Positions 34,927-45,987 of a stretch of 64,000 nucleotides of DNA are shown one piece after another; position 1 is the stretch's first letter; the number at the start of each line of letters is the position of its first letter. The notes below the pieces were generated by a model that did no database searches, was not told the DNA's origin, and saw nothing but the letters and a program-made list of their open reading frames with translations. Position numbers and translations under genes: made by a program. Source of the stretch: Aphanomyces cochlioides (lineage: Eukaryota; Oomycota; Saprolegniomycetes; Saprolegniales; Verrucalvaceae); NCBI GenBank assembly GCA_019828595.1, contig JAHQRK010000019.1:930001-994000 (forward strand), given 5' to 3'.

Positions 34927-37483
34927 ATGTTGTTGCGCGCACATTTAGGACGTTGCCTGTCTACGACATGGAAGGTGCACCATTCGTTCTACCGAGCTCT
35001 CTCTACTTCTGGTAATACTTGGGTGAATCCAGAGAACGTACCGAAAGGTGAATCTCTTAAAAAGTACGGCCGTGACTTGACGCTGGCCGCGCGCGATGGT
35101 AAATTGGATCCAGTCATTGGACGTGAAGATGAAATCCGACGAGCGGTTCAAGTTCTATCGCGACGCACGAAGAATAATCCAGTGTTGATTGGAGATCCTG
35201 GTGTCGGAAAAACAGCAATTGCAGAAGGCTTGGCTCAACGAATCGCCTCAGGTGAAGTTCCTGACAGCATGAAGAAGAAACATGTTGTCTCTCTTGATCT
35301 TGCAGCCTTGGTTGCCGGTGCAAAGTTTCGTGGCGAATTTGAAGAGCGCTTGAAGGCTGTGTTGAAGGATGTTGAAGGAAGTGACGGTGAAGTCATTTTG
35401 TTTATTGACGAACTACATATGCTGATGGGAGCTGGTGGTGGTGATGGAAGTATGGATGCCGCGAACATGCTCAAACCAGCTCTTGCTCGTGGTTCTTTGC
35501 ATTGTATGGGTGCGACCACTTTGGACGAATATCGTACGTAACCTCTTTAGTATTCTCATACTTGACAATGCCCATTAGGGAAATACATTGAAAAAGACGC
35601 AGCTTTGGCCCGCCGATTCCAATCTGTCTTGGTCACTGAACCAAATGTGGAGGCTACAATCACCATTTTGCGAGGACTCAAGGAGAAATATGAAGTTCAT
35701 CATGGTGTTCGCATTGCGGACAGTGCATTGGTGCAAGCAGCAACACTTGCACATCGGTAATGGCAATGGAGATTTCATCTTTGACCCTTCCCAGGTATAT
35801 TTCAGATCGAAAGATGCCTGACAAGGCTATCGATCTTGTCGACGAAGCTGCATCGCGACTAAGATTGGAGCAAGAAAGTAAGCCTGAACCTATTGAACAG
35901 TTGGAGCGCAAAATTATCATGCGAAAAATTGAAATGGAAGCGTTAAGAAAGGAAGACGACGCTGCCTCCGTTAAACAACGCCATATCGTACAAGCTGATC
36001 TTCAGGCGATGGAAAAAGAATTGAAAGCTCTCACAGATGAATGGAACGAAGAAAAGAATCGTCTACAAGGCTTGAAAACTGTGAAGAAGCGATTGGAGGA
36101 AGCTCGTCGCGAATTAGAAGCTGCTCAACGAAATGGGTAAGATGAGACACGAAACAACTTTTACACCCTACCGGTATAGAAATTATTCCCGTGCTGGCGA
36201 GCTGATGCATTCAGTTATCCCACAGTTAGAACGAGAAGCAGAAAGCGATGCTGCGGAGGCGCAAGACGACGAAAGTGAAGAAAAACCCCGTTCCAATTCC
36301 AAGCTGTTGTTGGGAGACGCTGTTACTGCTGATCATATTGCTGCGGTTGTTGCTCGTGCAACTGGCATCCCAGTGGCAAATCTTGTTTCAGGTTCGTTGA
36401 AATGTACTTATCGTGCCATTAATCGTTGACCTCTAGGGGAGAAGAAACGCCTATTGTCAATGGAGTCATTGCTCGAGTCGCGTGTGGTAGGACAGTTGCC
36501 TGCGGTAAAAGCAGTGAGCAACTGTATTCGTATGGCACGGACTGGTTTGCATGCTCACAACCGACCACTTGGAGTTTTCCTGTTCTTGGGTCCAACAGGT
36601 AGAGATAAAACGACGTATCTCTCTTTAATGCAGATGCTAGGTGTTGGCAAGACAGAATTAACGAAGGCTCTTGCTGAATTTTTGTTCCAAGATCCAGCAG
36701 CATTGACACGCATTGACATGTCAGAATATATGGAGAAGCATACTGTGTCGCGCTTGATTGGAGCTCCGCCTGGTTACATTGGCTATGAAGAAGGAGGAAC
36801 ATTGACCGAAGCAATTCGACGTCGTCCCTACCAAGTCGTTCTCTTTGACGAATTTGAGAAAGCTCATCGCGATGTGTCGAATTTATTGCTTCAAGTGTTT
36901 GATGAGGGCCGCTTGACTGACTCCCAAGGCCGTCTTATTGACTTCCGCAACACTGTAATTATTTGCACAAGCAACTTGGGCTCCGAAGTGTTGGCTACAT
37001 TGCCAGAGGTATAATGGGTAGCTCCTACTGTAGCTAATGTTGCCTTAGGGAACTCCAAGTATTGAAGCGGAAGATGACGTCATGCAAATCGTGCGTCATC
37101 ATTATGCTCCTGAATTCCTCAACCGTATTGATGAAATGGTGCTGTTCAATCGCTTGGGACGAGGTCAAATCCGATCAATTGTCGATCTCCAACTCAAAGA
37201 TATTCAAGCGCTATTGGATGAAAAAGAGCTGAGTAAGACTTTGATTTTAATCCCTCAGGACTAACCATTTTGCACAGCTCTCGAAACGACTGATGCTGCC
37301 AAGGAATGGCTAGCTGATGTGGGCTACAGCCCAATGTACGGTGCACGTCCGTTGAAGCGACTGATTCACAAACAACTTTTGACGCCATTGTCGAAGCAAC
37401 TTCTCCTTGGCACTTACAAACCCGGTGATACAATTCGCGTGGATCAGCCAAACCCAGCCTCTGAAACGTTGGTGTTTGATTAA
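34927..37483 (+). CDS. CLPB: mitochondrial ClpB/Hsp78 disaggregase
   Basis: Exons 34927-35533, 35579-35756, 35795-36136, 36180-36391, 36437-36598, 36641-37008, 37049-37232 and 37278-37483 give 752 residues; introns are 38-45 nt. Residues 1-30 ([16 protein letters not shown]) look like a mitochondrial presequence. The protein enters directly at [22 protein letters not shown], so the ClpN substrate domain is absent, as in yeast Hsp78. AAA-1 has GDPGVGKTA (about 89) and ILFIDELH. A coiled-coil M-domain follows (about 310-430). AAA-2 has GPTGVGKTEL, with an intron between GPTG and VGK, then [13 protein letters not shown], the [13 protein letters not shown] pore loop and the C-terminal GARPLKRLI. 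It acts with Hsp70 to resolubilise matrix aggregates. Decayed partial copies lie at 44.8-49.1 kb. Confidence 0.96.
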
Positions 37484-37493
37484 CATTGTGATT

Positions 37494-37690
37494 GATATAG
37501 CTTTGTAAAATTGCGAATCCAGATCGAGACGACGGACGAAGACCCCCAACCGGTGGGTCACCTGTTGTCACTACTGTGCTTCATGCATCATAACTGTGAT
37601 ATCAACTGGGAATCGCCAGGCGCTGAAAAACCATTTGTCTGACGATGGCGATTTCTCAGGCATGACAATTGACACATAGCGCTCAATTTG
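37494..37690 (-). pseudogene. decayed copy of the coiled-coil gene 3' end
   Basis: Minus-strand sequence that matches the last part of the coiled-coil gene ending at 61914 (VxVRRLxLD-type terminus, IVxPEKSPSS stretch), with several substitutions and gaps. It starts 10 bases after the ClpB stop. The same ClpB-then-coil-end order recurs at 45.1 kb and around the Ty3 array, so the unit was duplicated as DNA. Confidence 0.55.
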
Positions 37691-37721
37691 AACAAAGGAC
37701 ACCATATACTCGCGCAAAATT

Positions 37722-38090
37722 TTGCAGGATCACTGGATGTTCTCCCACTTCAAGGGATCGCAATCGATGATCAAAGTAGCCCCAGGGAAAGATATCTTGC
37801 AGTCAAAAGCACCAAGAGCGCCGCTTGACCTCCTTGATCACTTGTATAGTGATGATTCAGCTTATCACAAAATGCTATTCATTGATCAATTGCCATCATC
37901 AGGTGAGGTATGTATTTTCAATGGCGATTCCGCTTTCATTTCCTCTTTTTATCGACGCGACAATGTGCAGCAGGTGCCATGGTATGGCACAATAACACCC
38001 TTGCTAGGTCTCGGTGTTCGGTTCTCATCATGTTATGTGTTGCTCACTTGGCCATTGATTCTCTCCCAAGTCGAGTCCCTCATACGTTGA
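37722..38090 (+). CDS. hypothetical ORF, possible gene remnant
   Basis: A 122-codon frame containing DHWMFSHFKGSQSMIKV and LDLLDHLYSDDSAYHKM, which reads like natural protein for about 70 codons and then turns low quality. No family is recognised. A GT at about 37908 could start an intron, but no downstream exon is evident. Confidence 0.25.
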   Translation: MQDHWMFSHFKGSQSMIKVAPGKDILQSKAPRAPLDLLDHLYSDDSAYHKMLFIDQLPSSGEVCIFNGDSAFISSFYRRDNVQQVPWYGTITPLLGLGVRFSSCYVLLTWPLILSQVESLIR

Positions 38091-38326
38091 TATCATTGAT
38101 CTTTGGAGGATGGAGTTGCATTTCTGCTAAACAAAGTGGCCAAATAGGACTCCTACAGCATAAACATAGCAACGCTATATTAAGCTTTTGCAGACCCTAA
38201 TGGACTCTTTTTTCCTTTGGCACGATTGATCACGCGACGGTATTTATCCAAGTTTGGTTCTTTCGGTGACCTGACTTCAAGGGCAACTTCAGTGGCTCCG
38301 AAAAATATGTTTGTATCAAATACATA

Positions 38327-38867
38327 AGGGCGGGTCTGGATGCCACCAAAAATGGCATAAAAATGCCAAAAAATGCCATAATTCGAAATATGCCATAATT
38401 TTCAATTTTGACTGTCCGGATGCCAACTTTGTGTCACAATTTTCTGGAGTTTTGGCCAAATTATGCCATAAAAAAAATGGACCAAATAGGCCTAATTTTT
38501 TATGACATATTTTCGTCATGAACGCACTGATCGAGTCAAGCTTGAGATTCAGCTTGTCATCTCTACAAAAATACACGCACACACTATATATTATCACTCT
38601 GTTGCATGTTCTAACACTTTGAGAAGCGACAGTGATCGAGCCTTGCTCATCTCTGGCTCATTTCAAAGTTTCCGGTAGGAAGTGACTGACACAGCAGTAT
38701 GACAACAATCGTAATGTTGAAGGCCACAAGTTGTGGCATCCAGACAAATAACAAATTCTCCAACTATTCCATTTTAAATTGTGAATTTGGAACTTTGGAA
38801 AAAAATTTGCAAAATGTCATTTCAGTTTTATGGAATAAAAAAATTGATGGGCATCCAGACCAGCCCT
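38327..38867. mobile_element. 541-bp MITE-like element with imperfect TIRs
   Basis: The left end AGGGCGGGTCTGGATGCC is the inverse of the right end GGCATCCAGACCAGCCCT with one mismatch. Just inside the left end, ATGCCATAA-type strings repeat. No clear target duplication was found, and there is no ORF. Confidence 0.55.
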
Positions 38868-39226
38868 GAATATATTTCCCATAAATATATTTATTTCACA
38901 ATCGAGCGAATACAAATATATTTATGTATCCGGGCAAAAAACTGTAATAAATCAAAATAACAGCACTTAACTGGAGCTCCACCCACTCTCCACCAAACTC
39001 CACCATACGGATAATGAATGAGTATCCGTAGGATCTATGTGTCGTTTCGTACAAAGACGAAATCACAGGATGACACGCTCGAAGACCATGTACACACTCG
39101 AGCCCGACGTTCAACAACACGTTGACAATGAGGTGAATATACTCTTATCCAAACTAGCTCTTGAACAGTCACACGACATTCGTTGTCAAACTAACGATTT
39201 TCGCCAGTGAATTTTCTTCTGCTGCA

Positions 39227-40023
39227 ATGAGCCACGACGCCACATCGAGAGACCAAGGAGATATCAAGACGGCGCCACGTCCACGAGCCGACTGGTCGAC
39301 GGAGAACATTGAAAGTCTCCTAATGATTCGTTACAGCGGTCTGGCAAAATCAAAGTTCAATGCGTGCCAGACGAACAAGCAAAAGACGGCGTGGTGGGCT
39401 TGGTTGACAGCCCGACTGAATATCCACATCAATAGCAACTTTACTCAAAAGCAAGTGAAAAACAAGTTCACTGCTCTTAAAGCTGAGTACAGGTCTCTAG
39501 TGGCGGCAGAGATGGAGACAGGAAATGCAGAGACAAAATGAGATACCCAGAGTATTGGGAATGTCTTCTCGAATGTATGCAAGTATGATATACACATTGA
39601 ATTACGTTTAATCTTTCACTGTAGTCTCAATCTGGACTCCACCGTGCTCCCCTTGCAGACTCGTTTGCTTGTCAAGACGAAGACCTTCTTCATGATACCG
39701 GGAATGATCAATCCGACGAATCACAGCAAAATTTTGTCCCATCAACATCACACAAGAAAGAAACCAATGTTGTGGCTTTAAAGCCAGAAAAGAACAAGTC
39801 CCTTGGTGAATGCCTTGTGCAAGGCATGGGCAGCATGGCACAGGCCATGATTGAAGTTGCAAAATTGCAAAAATGTGACAACAATGGGAATGGGGATTTA
39901 GCTCCAATTCTTGACAAAATCGACCAGCGCCTTGAGGAACAGCGATTCTCCGAGCACTTGAGGGGCTTCGTAATAGCCAAGATTAAACAATGCATCGATA
40001 AATGTATTAGATGTATTACATGT
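39227..40023 (+). pseudogene. PIF/Harbinger accessory MYB/SANT-like gene, frameshifted
   Basis: Exon 1 starts at 39227 and has a trihelix/MYB-SANT domain (DWSTENIESLLMIRY...QVKNKFTALKAEYRSL). Near 39537 the frame shifts by one base, after which YPEYWECLLECM continues the usual end of this domain. A 42-nt intron (39583-39624) follows. Exon 2, 39625-40023, encodes an acidic linker and a C-terminal helix. Harbinger elements carry such a protein beside a DDE transposase; here the transposase remnant converges from the other strand at 40022-40799. The one-base shift makes this copy non-functional unless it is a sequence error. Confidence 0.65.
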
Positions 40024-40799
40024 TAAAGACGATAGTAAGATAGTCTCTAATCGAGTTTCTCTTTGTAATTCGGTCCACAAACGCTGTATCACACTCGATC
40101 GATTGAGGAATGTTGAGATGCAGATAAGGATCGACAAAACTTGGCGGACAATGTATATCCTGCATCACCAAGCAAGTTAATTGTATGGGGAATGACAGAA
40201 GCGACTGAACTCCCAAGACTCGACATGGTCCACAAATTCTTGTCGCTGCAAAACCCTGCGCGGAGTGAATACTCCATAAATCGACCATCACGGTCGACGG
40301 TCGCTTGCATGTTAATCGCTGCCCATCCCTTTCGACATATCCACCCTTCGTATTCGTATGGCCGTTCAATTTCAAAGAGAGACCCGTCAATCGCACCTGC
40401 AACATCGGGAAAGCCACAAATAGATTCAAACTTCTCTGTCGCTTCTTGCCAACTTTCAGCAGTTGTGGGGAAGGAAATGACGTAGGGTGATAATTGTGGT
40501 AGCATATCGAGGACTTCGTTCACATTTGTGATTGCTGTTGATTTAGACACGCCGAATAGGGCAGCCGTGCAGCCAAAGCTGCCTTCATTTGACAGGTATG
40601 ATAAAGCCATAGCGACACGACAAATGTGATCGACGTGGGCTCTTGGATGAGGAATGCGATATCGCTTTTCAAGAGCTAAAGTGAGCAGACGTTCTGCAAT
40701 GGAATGTAGTGTTCTGCGAGTAACACGCAAATTCGCGCGATACCAACCGTCGTCTTGGCATGACTGAGCGCCTATCGTGCAGTTCATATAGCAACGCAT
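40022..40799 (-). pseudogene. PIF/Harbinger DDE transposase, internally deleted
   Basis: The N-terminal 236 codons (40089-40799) read cleanly: an HTH-like segment (SLFGCTAALFGVSKSTAI-type block), then DVAGAIDGSLFEIERP with the first catalytic Asp, and NLLGDAGYTLS with the second. After that the frame shifts and jumps directly to a C-terminal stretch (FVDRITKRNSIRDYL) ending at 40022. The roughly 100 residues that would hold the catalytic Glu are missing. The element is inactive. Confidence 0.7.
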
Positions 40800-41146
40800 T
40801 CCTCACAGTGCAACACACCTTCCCAAGTATTGTTTCTGATAGTAGCTACATTTTGAGGGGTTCTGGGATGCCAGCGCCCATCGCTCCCTATCGCAGCGAC
40901 GGCTGCAACAACACACGTAGTCACCGCCAGGAGCATGTTTGAATCCATTGTCGCCAGTCGAAATGTAAGTAGCCTCGACTTTTTGCGAAGAATGGATCTA
41001 CTGGATTGAAGATTCTTCGTATACAAATCCAAGATGTTTTTATCGACTTTTTCTAAAGTCGATGCACCTATCTATTTCTGATAAAGTCAATGGCAAAAAA
41101 GTCGACTTTTTGCTACTTCGACCAGGCCCTAAAATAGCGTTCTTAC

Positions 41147-41179
41147 ATCTACGAAGACCAAAAAATAGTCTTCGTAGAT
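41147..41179. repeat. 12-bp perfect hairpin
   Basis: ATCTACGAAGAC at 41147-41158 pairs with GTCTTCGTAGAT at 41168-41179 across a 9-nt loop. It lies 30 bases before the coiled-coil exon at 41209 and may mark a transposon terminus or an aberrant insertion. Confidence 0.7.
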
Positions 41180-41208
41180 TTTGGAACCAGATTCTTACAA
41201 TCTATCAG

Positions 41209-41496
41209 CGTCAAGAGGAACGAGATGAACGCGAGAGACAACGTGAAGAACAGCGCCGCCGAGAGCGCGAGGAACGGGAAGAACGTGAATTGCAGCGTGA
41301 AGAGTCGAAACGTCGCCGAAGCGAAGAAAGAGAAGAGCGAGAGCGCATACGACAAGAAGAAAAGGAAGAGCGCAATCTCAGGTACCTTCGTCTTGAAGAA
41401 GAGCGTCGCTCACGTCTTGAACAAATACAAATGGCAATCATAGCAAAAATATTTGGAGACATTGCAAAAGGAAAGGACTCTCCTGACCGAGTGTAG
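41209..41496 (+). CDS. Arg/Glu-rich coiled-coil C-terminal exon, probably transposon-derived
   Basis: After a possible acceptor (CTATCAG, 41208) the frame encodes a long charged helix of RxEERERxRE repeats and ends MAIIAKIFGDIAKGK. This kind of charged helix ends many Harbinger MYB proteins. Upstream codons in the same frame (41062-41208) look non-coding. No start is assigned; it is probably a remnant of the element whose transposase is at 41596-42842. Confidence 0.35.
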   Translation, partial: RQEERDERERQREEQRRREREEREERELQREESKRRRSEEREERERIRQEEKEERNLRYLRLEEERRSRLEQIQMAIIAKIFGDIAKGKDSPDRV

Positions 41497-41595
41497 ATAG
41501 GCAGTTATGGTAGACTAGCAACATTACGAGTGCCCTAATACATCTATTCATTCCTCCATAAAGTCGTAGACACTCTCACGAGAGATGCACTATTC

Positions 41596-42842
41596 TTACA
41601 CATTCATGACGCTACGTATTTGGCTGATGCCTGTGCGACGGACTCGATAATTGTACAGCATGAATATGTTTACCAGACGGCGCCCGCGTACGGTTGGATT
41701 ATATGGTAAGGGCAAAGAGAGCTGGCGATATACTTTAACAGACGACCCCACCCCCCATTCAGCAGCCTGACGTAGCGATGTAATTGCATCGCTCGTTTGC
41801 TTGCATGCCAAGGCGACAATCAGGTGGTAGGCGGTCGAGATCGCCTGCTTTTATTGGGGTGATAATCTTGCCTGCACAACGACTGTTTGCAGGGAAGGCT
41901 GAATCTGAAGCCATCTTCATGCCAGCACCACATTGTTCAGAGTCATTCAGTTTATCTTGAAGAGCGCGGCTTATCTCGCCGCGCTCTTCGATCCAGGACA
42001 ATTATGACGCCTCCAAATCATTGTTCCATCAATTCCATAGCAGAGCACACCAGTCACAAAGACACAATGTAGCCATCCTACTCATTGTCATAGATTAGCG
42101 TAAGCCTGTTAAACATATAGTCTATATCATGCGTACCATTATATTATGCATTCTGAAGGTCAGTGTTCGATGGCTCTTGAACCCTCAAATTCTTGCCGTC
42201 AACAAATCCAAACACTCCAGTGACAAGTGGCTCGCGTGCCTGGGTTGCAAGAGCCCATTGAGCTTGAGTCTCTATTGATGGCCAAGAAATTGCAGCTTCC
42301 CTCAGTTCTTTCAATGCAAGCGACAGAGCAACTTCAGCGTTTATCAATATTCTCGAGAACGTCGTGGGTGGGATAGCAAATAGCTTGCACATTGTTTTGG
42401 CTTCGGTTGTATGAGTGTAGAAGTGTAGAAGGAGAGCGAGGACACAGTGCACGTGAACGACTCGAGCAGGTCGTCCTGACCGTCCTGGACCCGACTTGAC
42501 TACGTAGTGTACTCTAAATACCCTAAGTAAATCGTCAAATGCGTCCGGTGGTATCGAAATTGCTGCTATGAACGACTCTGGATGACGTACAGCATATATC
42601 TTGTACCATGGACTCTCTTGCTGGTCCTCAAAAAGCGAGATTGAATGGATTTTATTCCGTTCATGAAGCATCATACGTATCCGCATAAACAAGAGCACTT
42701 GGAGCTGTCGCTTGTGGCGTCTTTGGTTTTTCTCGTCAATGAGTAAGAGCAAGCGAGGTGATGCATGCATTTGGGCAAAGAAAGTTGACTGACTTCCAGT
42801 GAATTCAGTCTGTTTTTGGGAGTCACAATCTGGTTCACCCAC
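41596..42842 (-). pseudogene. second PIF/Harbinger-like DDE transposase, decayed
   Basis: The N-terminal 232 codons (42144-42842) are open, with LLIDEKNQRRHKRQ, RIFRV-like HTH and the first catalytic site VFGFVDGKNL. A TAA replaces the expected Tyr codon of the NAYYNG block at about 42144. The frame then continues through WLHCVFVTGVLCYGIDGT and HNCPGS, where it breaks beside a palindrome at 41957-41987. The C-terminus (MASDSAFP, DLDRLPP, AEWGVGSSVKVYRQL, LYNYRVRRTGISQIR) runs to 41596. Several lesions show that the gene is dead. Family assignment rests on these motif blocks. Confidence 0.65.
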
Positions 42843-42872
42843 TACATTCTGAACTTTAGGAGGAAATTACAT

Positions 42873-43037
42873 CTAATGTAAAACTCGATGTAAGTCAGTT
42901 TTGGGAGCCTTCCAATATAGTGCCGTGTTGAGGTTAACACCAAACATTTTGGCTATCAACCTCCAATCCTGATTATCTCTTGCGGCGGCAAGTACACTCT
43001 TCTTGACGAAAAGTCGATCGACTTTGTTGTTGCTCAT
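42873..43037 (-). pseudogene. short HTH fragment (54 codons), transposon-like
   Basis: Encodes a helix-turn-helix of the type SVLAAARDNQDWRLIAKMFGV then TALYWKAP. Such HTHs start several oomycete DDE transposases. No catalytic part follows, so it is treated as a fragment. Confidence 0.4.
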
Positions 43038-43635
43038 CAGCGACTTCCCAAAGGACGATTGCCTTCATTGAAATAATTAACTTCTATAGTTTATAACTGA
43101 TCGGGTATAAAGTTTCAGATCTGGGTGAACTTGAACTACGGATTTGGTGAACTTGAACCTGAAAAGGTGTAGTATCCACCAGAGCAATGCAGCACTAATT
43201 TCTGTCCAGTGGATAGAGAACTCGTCAATCTGGTGTAACATTTACTACAGTAGTAACAAAATCGAGAAGAAGAGCAAGCATGATGCGTCTGCAACCAATA
43301 TTGCTAATGAGAGGGTGCAGCAATTGTTGATAGCGCTTCGCGTTGGCATTTCCCAAGGAAGGCGCTATCACCTCAGAATCAACCATGAACAAACATGAAA
43401 ACTTGCTCGTTGTGCATCAATCAGGCCAAGCAATTGAAAGGGGAAGATTGAGCCACTCCACAAGTTTTGGCCTCATCGTTCTAAAGTTCTTGTTCAATTA
43501 GAGTTGGTGACATGTTTTCCTCTACATGTCAAAGCCGCGAGTCGATTGTTTGCATGCGCACAGAACATGCAAGAAACAAGAAAAGACATATTCTTTTGAT
43601 CGTGTATCAAACTTGTATCTCAGCAGGACAACCAA
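43038..43635. other. intergenic, no gene seen
   Basis: About 600 bases without supported coding sequence. An 84-codon plus-strand frame (43144-43398) has ordinary composition but no family features. Confidence 0.4.
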
Positions 43636-44133
43636 TTACTTGCGTCCTGAGTGGTGTTCGCGTCTGACTTGCATCAATTCTGGAGAGTCGTAGCGTCTTG
43701 GATTCGTTAAGGGACTTCTGCCTCCCCTCATGGGATTTGCCAATTGACCTTTTTGCGTGAGTCCGTGGTGTTGGCGTCGAACATTCACCATTTCTGGAGA
43801 GTCATAGCGTCTTGGATTCGCTAGCGTGCTTTTCTTCACCTTGGCGCGATTGATCAATTGACCATTGTTGTCGAGCCTTAGTGGCTTGTTTTCTGGGACT
43901 CCAAAGGCGCTCTTGGCATGACTGTCCAAATGAGTGTTACCCCGCTGACTACCCTTCAGACCCGGGAGATGAGGCTCACCACGACGCTGCGAAGGTCTAT
44001 TATTGAGCGCATGGACAAGACCGCTTCCGGCTTCGAGGAGGTTTCGGCTTTCATAGGCATGCAAGTGTCTCTCGCCGGAAGAACCCGAAGCTGCAGTCAG
44101 CACGAACAGAGTAAGAGTAAGAAGTAAACGCAT
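43636..44133 (-). CDS. small secreted repeat protein, candidate effector
   Basis: 165 residues from ATG 44133. The N-terminal MRLLLTLTLFVLTAASG is a clear signal peptide, so this internal start was chosen over the upstream one at 44238. The mature part is basic and polar. It ends in two copies of a module built on NPRRYDSPE(M/L)xxVRRxHH, separated by a GQLANPMRGG linker. There are no cysteines of note, and no RxLR or LFLAK motif. It has no recognised domain. A decayed relative (47500-47886) shares the signal peptide and middle region. By context it is a fast-evolving secreted protein in a duplicated, transposon-rich area. Calling it an effector is inference. Confidence 0.6.
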   Translation of the reverse strand: MRLLLTLTLFVLTAASGSSGERHLHAYESRNLLEAGSGLVHALNNRPSQRRGEPHLPGLKGSQRGNTHLDSHAKSAFGVPENKPLRLDNNGQLINRAKVKKSTLANPRRYDSPEMVNVRRQHHGLTQKGQLANPMRGGRSPLTNPRRYDSPELMQVRREHHSGRK

Positions 44134-44701
44134 GGCAACTTGCAAAATGAAGAATGCGTTCAAGAAACCGTGCGTGACACATGGAGCTTCACAACAGGAC
44201 GAAGAACGTTCCTGAATCAGTTGATGAGCAGATGACAAGGGATCACTAAGCTTTCGATTCTTCTCGTCTTGTGACCTTGCTCCAAAAGCTTGTGGGATTC
44301 AAAGGCAATCACGATTGCGCTTTCTTTTCGGAGATCCCAGCTACGGCAACGATGATCAAACCTTTTGGAGGCCACAGAGCGTTACCAGGCTGTTCATTAT
44401 TAAAATCACGTTTTTTCAACTCAGAGGTCACAAAAAGTCGGAGTAATTCACCTAACCTCATGATTCAATGCTAAATCAGGTTTTCAGTGGGGCAATGGCT
44501 TTGGGGCAATGTAGCGATGTCCCAAATCCCAAAAATTTGTGCCACCAAAAACCTGGTTTTTGGCGCTTTTTCCATATGTTTTGACCCAAAAACCTGAGAT
44601 CAAGGATTCGAAAAGTTGGAGTTTTGGGGCACGATACGATGACAAACGGGAACTCTCTATCTTCGTATACTAGCTGTAGGCATTATATTGGCAATATATT
44701 G
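44134..44701. other. intergenic, no gene seen
   Basis: About 570 bases upstream of the secreted protein gene. A 67-codon plus frame (44271-44474) is unsupported. Near 44500-44610 there are several AAAAACCTGG / CCAAAAACCTG strings. Confidence 0.35.
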
Positions 44702-44763
44702 GCAGGTAAAGAGAATACAGTGTACTATTATCAATAATATTACACTGTATTCTCTTTACCTGC
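44702..44763. repeat. perfect 23-bp inverted repeat with 16-nt loop
   Basis: The left arm 44702-44724 (starts GCAGGTAAAGAGAATACAGT) and the right arm 44741-44763 are exact reverse complements, with an AT-only loop except for two C residues. It would form a strong hairpin, and could be a foldback element or a tiny MITE. Confidence 0.85.
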
Positions 44764-44799
44764 GGCCTCCGATTAGTAATTGTGCATCCGTCAACGAAC

Positions 44800-45370
44800 T
44801 CGTGGCAGTGACGCCAACCAGAGAGGCAACAAACTCCCTGATAGGAAAGTTTTGCTCGCCATACGTCAATAGCGATCAAGTTATATGGACATATCGATGT
44901 CCATGTTGACGAGGTCGCAGCAGCGGCGCAAGACAACGGAATAAAACACGAAAACTACGATTATAACCAGTCAGGACTTTTCCATGGAAAAGCCTCGGCA
45001 TCGATGAGTGCTGCCAGGTTCAAACAGCCCAAATCAACACTGAGGCAGTTGAGCTATCAGCTGAACAAATCGCACTCTTTCTCATCCAGAACGTGAACTG
45101 CATTGAGTTGTAAGTCGACCATCATTTGAAATTGACTGCATCCTCAGTTGTCCAAGTGGCTTGCTTCGGACGCGGTGGTGTTTGATGAACACTGGGAGGG
45201 ATACCTTTTTATGTAATCCAAACTGAGCCGACGGACATAGACCACCAAGCGGTGCGTGAGCTCTTGTCGCTTGTGTACTTCGTGTATCAACTGCGACATC
45301 AATTGGGAACGCCCTCGACATGGCGTCGTCAATGCCTGACGCAGCTTTCATTTGCCTAGAGGACACTGAA
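44800..45370. pseudogene. ClpB 3' fragment fused to coiled-coil gene 3' end (duplicated unit 1)
   Basis: The plus strand holds degenerate sequence that follows the ClpB exon 7-8 region and its last codons (GTGGTGTTTGATGAACA near 45177, matching the ClpB end GTTGGTGTTTGATTAACA). Immediately after, the minus strand holds the coil-gene terminus (HEVHKRQELTHRLVVYVRR, 45220-45290), very close to that at 61914-62000. Frames are broken. The convergent order ClpB-end/coil-end is the same as at the Ty3 array. Confidence 0.5.
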
Positions 45371-45399
45371 TTCAAGTAAAACTACTCTTCCGGCTACGC

Positions 45400-45760
45400 C
45401 GTCGCAATAGGACTGCGTCTAAGGTAGCTTGTTTGTCGTTTTTGTTGGCATACATGATCCTCACCTCATGCCCTCTTGGCGGCTTGCGATGAGACTTGTT
45501 TGAGTGAGTTCGTCCGAGACTTTTTGGAGCCTCGCCGTCAGCATAGCGTCCGCTTCCAGAACGCCCAACCCTTGGTTTTTTGTTGGTTTCGGGCTTGAGG
45601 ACACTGAATAGGAGGTGGAAGCAAGAATTTATTATGCAGCGTAAGTAGAACTGCTCTTCCGGCTACGATTTCGCTGTAGGCCTGCGACTCAGGCAGCTTA
45701 TTCCTAGTCTTTGTAGGCGGGTATGGCCTTGCACCCTTTGCTGCACCCATGTGTCAACCA
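45400..45760 (-). pseudogene. remnants of a secreted-protein-like repeat gene
   Basis: Two similar segments around 45385-45470 and 45640-45750 (both contain ACTRCTCTTCCGGCTACG) show internal duplication. On the minus strand the piece GSGRYADGEAPKSLG (about 45500-45560) resembles the segment ASGRWTDGDAPKVV at 46990-47050. No intact ORF is present. Confidence 0.35.
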
Positions 45761-45987
45761 ATTCGACTTGATACAGAAAAACCTGCTATTAAACACCTCG
45801 GATAGCTAAACGCCTTTCGAACTGAACAGGTTTTCAATCCAAGGACAGAATTCCATATATGTCGACCCTGGTAGATTGAACAAAAACCTCTCATGCTAAA
45901 CGAAGTAATTTGATCAAATATGAGTTGTACAACGTAACGTCAGAACACATCGTTGGTTAGCCACACATTGTTAGTCTTGGTGGAAGG

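Noticed and set aside
43636..44133. RxLR-type effector call for the secreted protein
   Set aside because: The nearest string is RHLH after the signal peptide; no RxLR or dEER motif is present.
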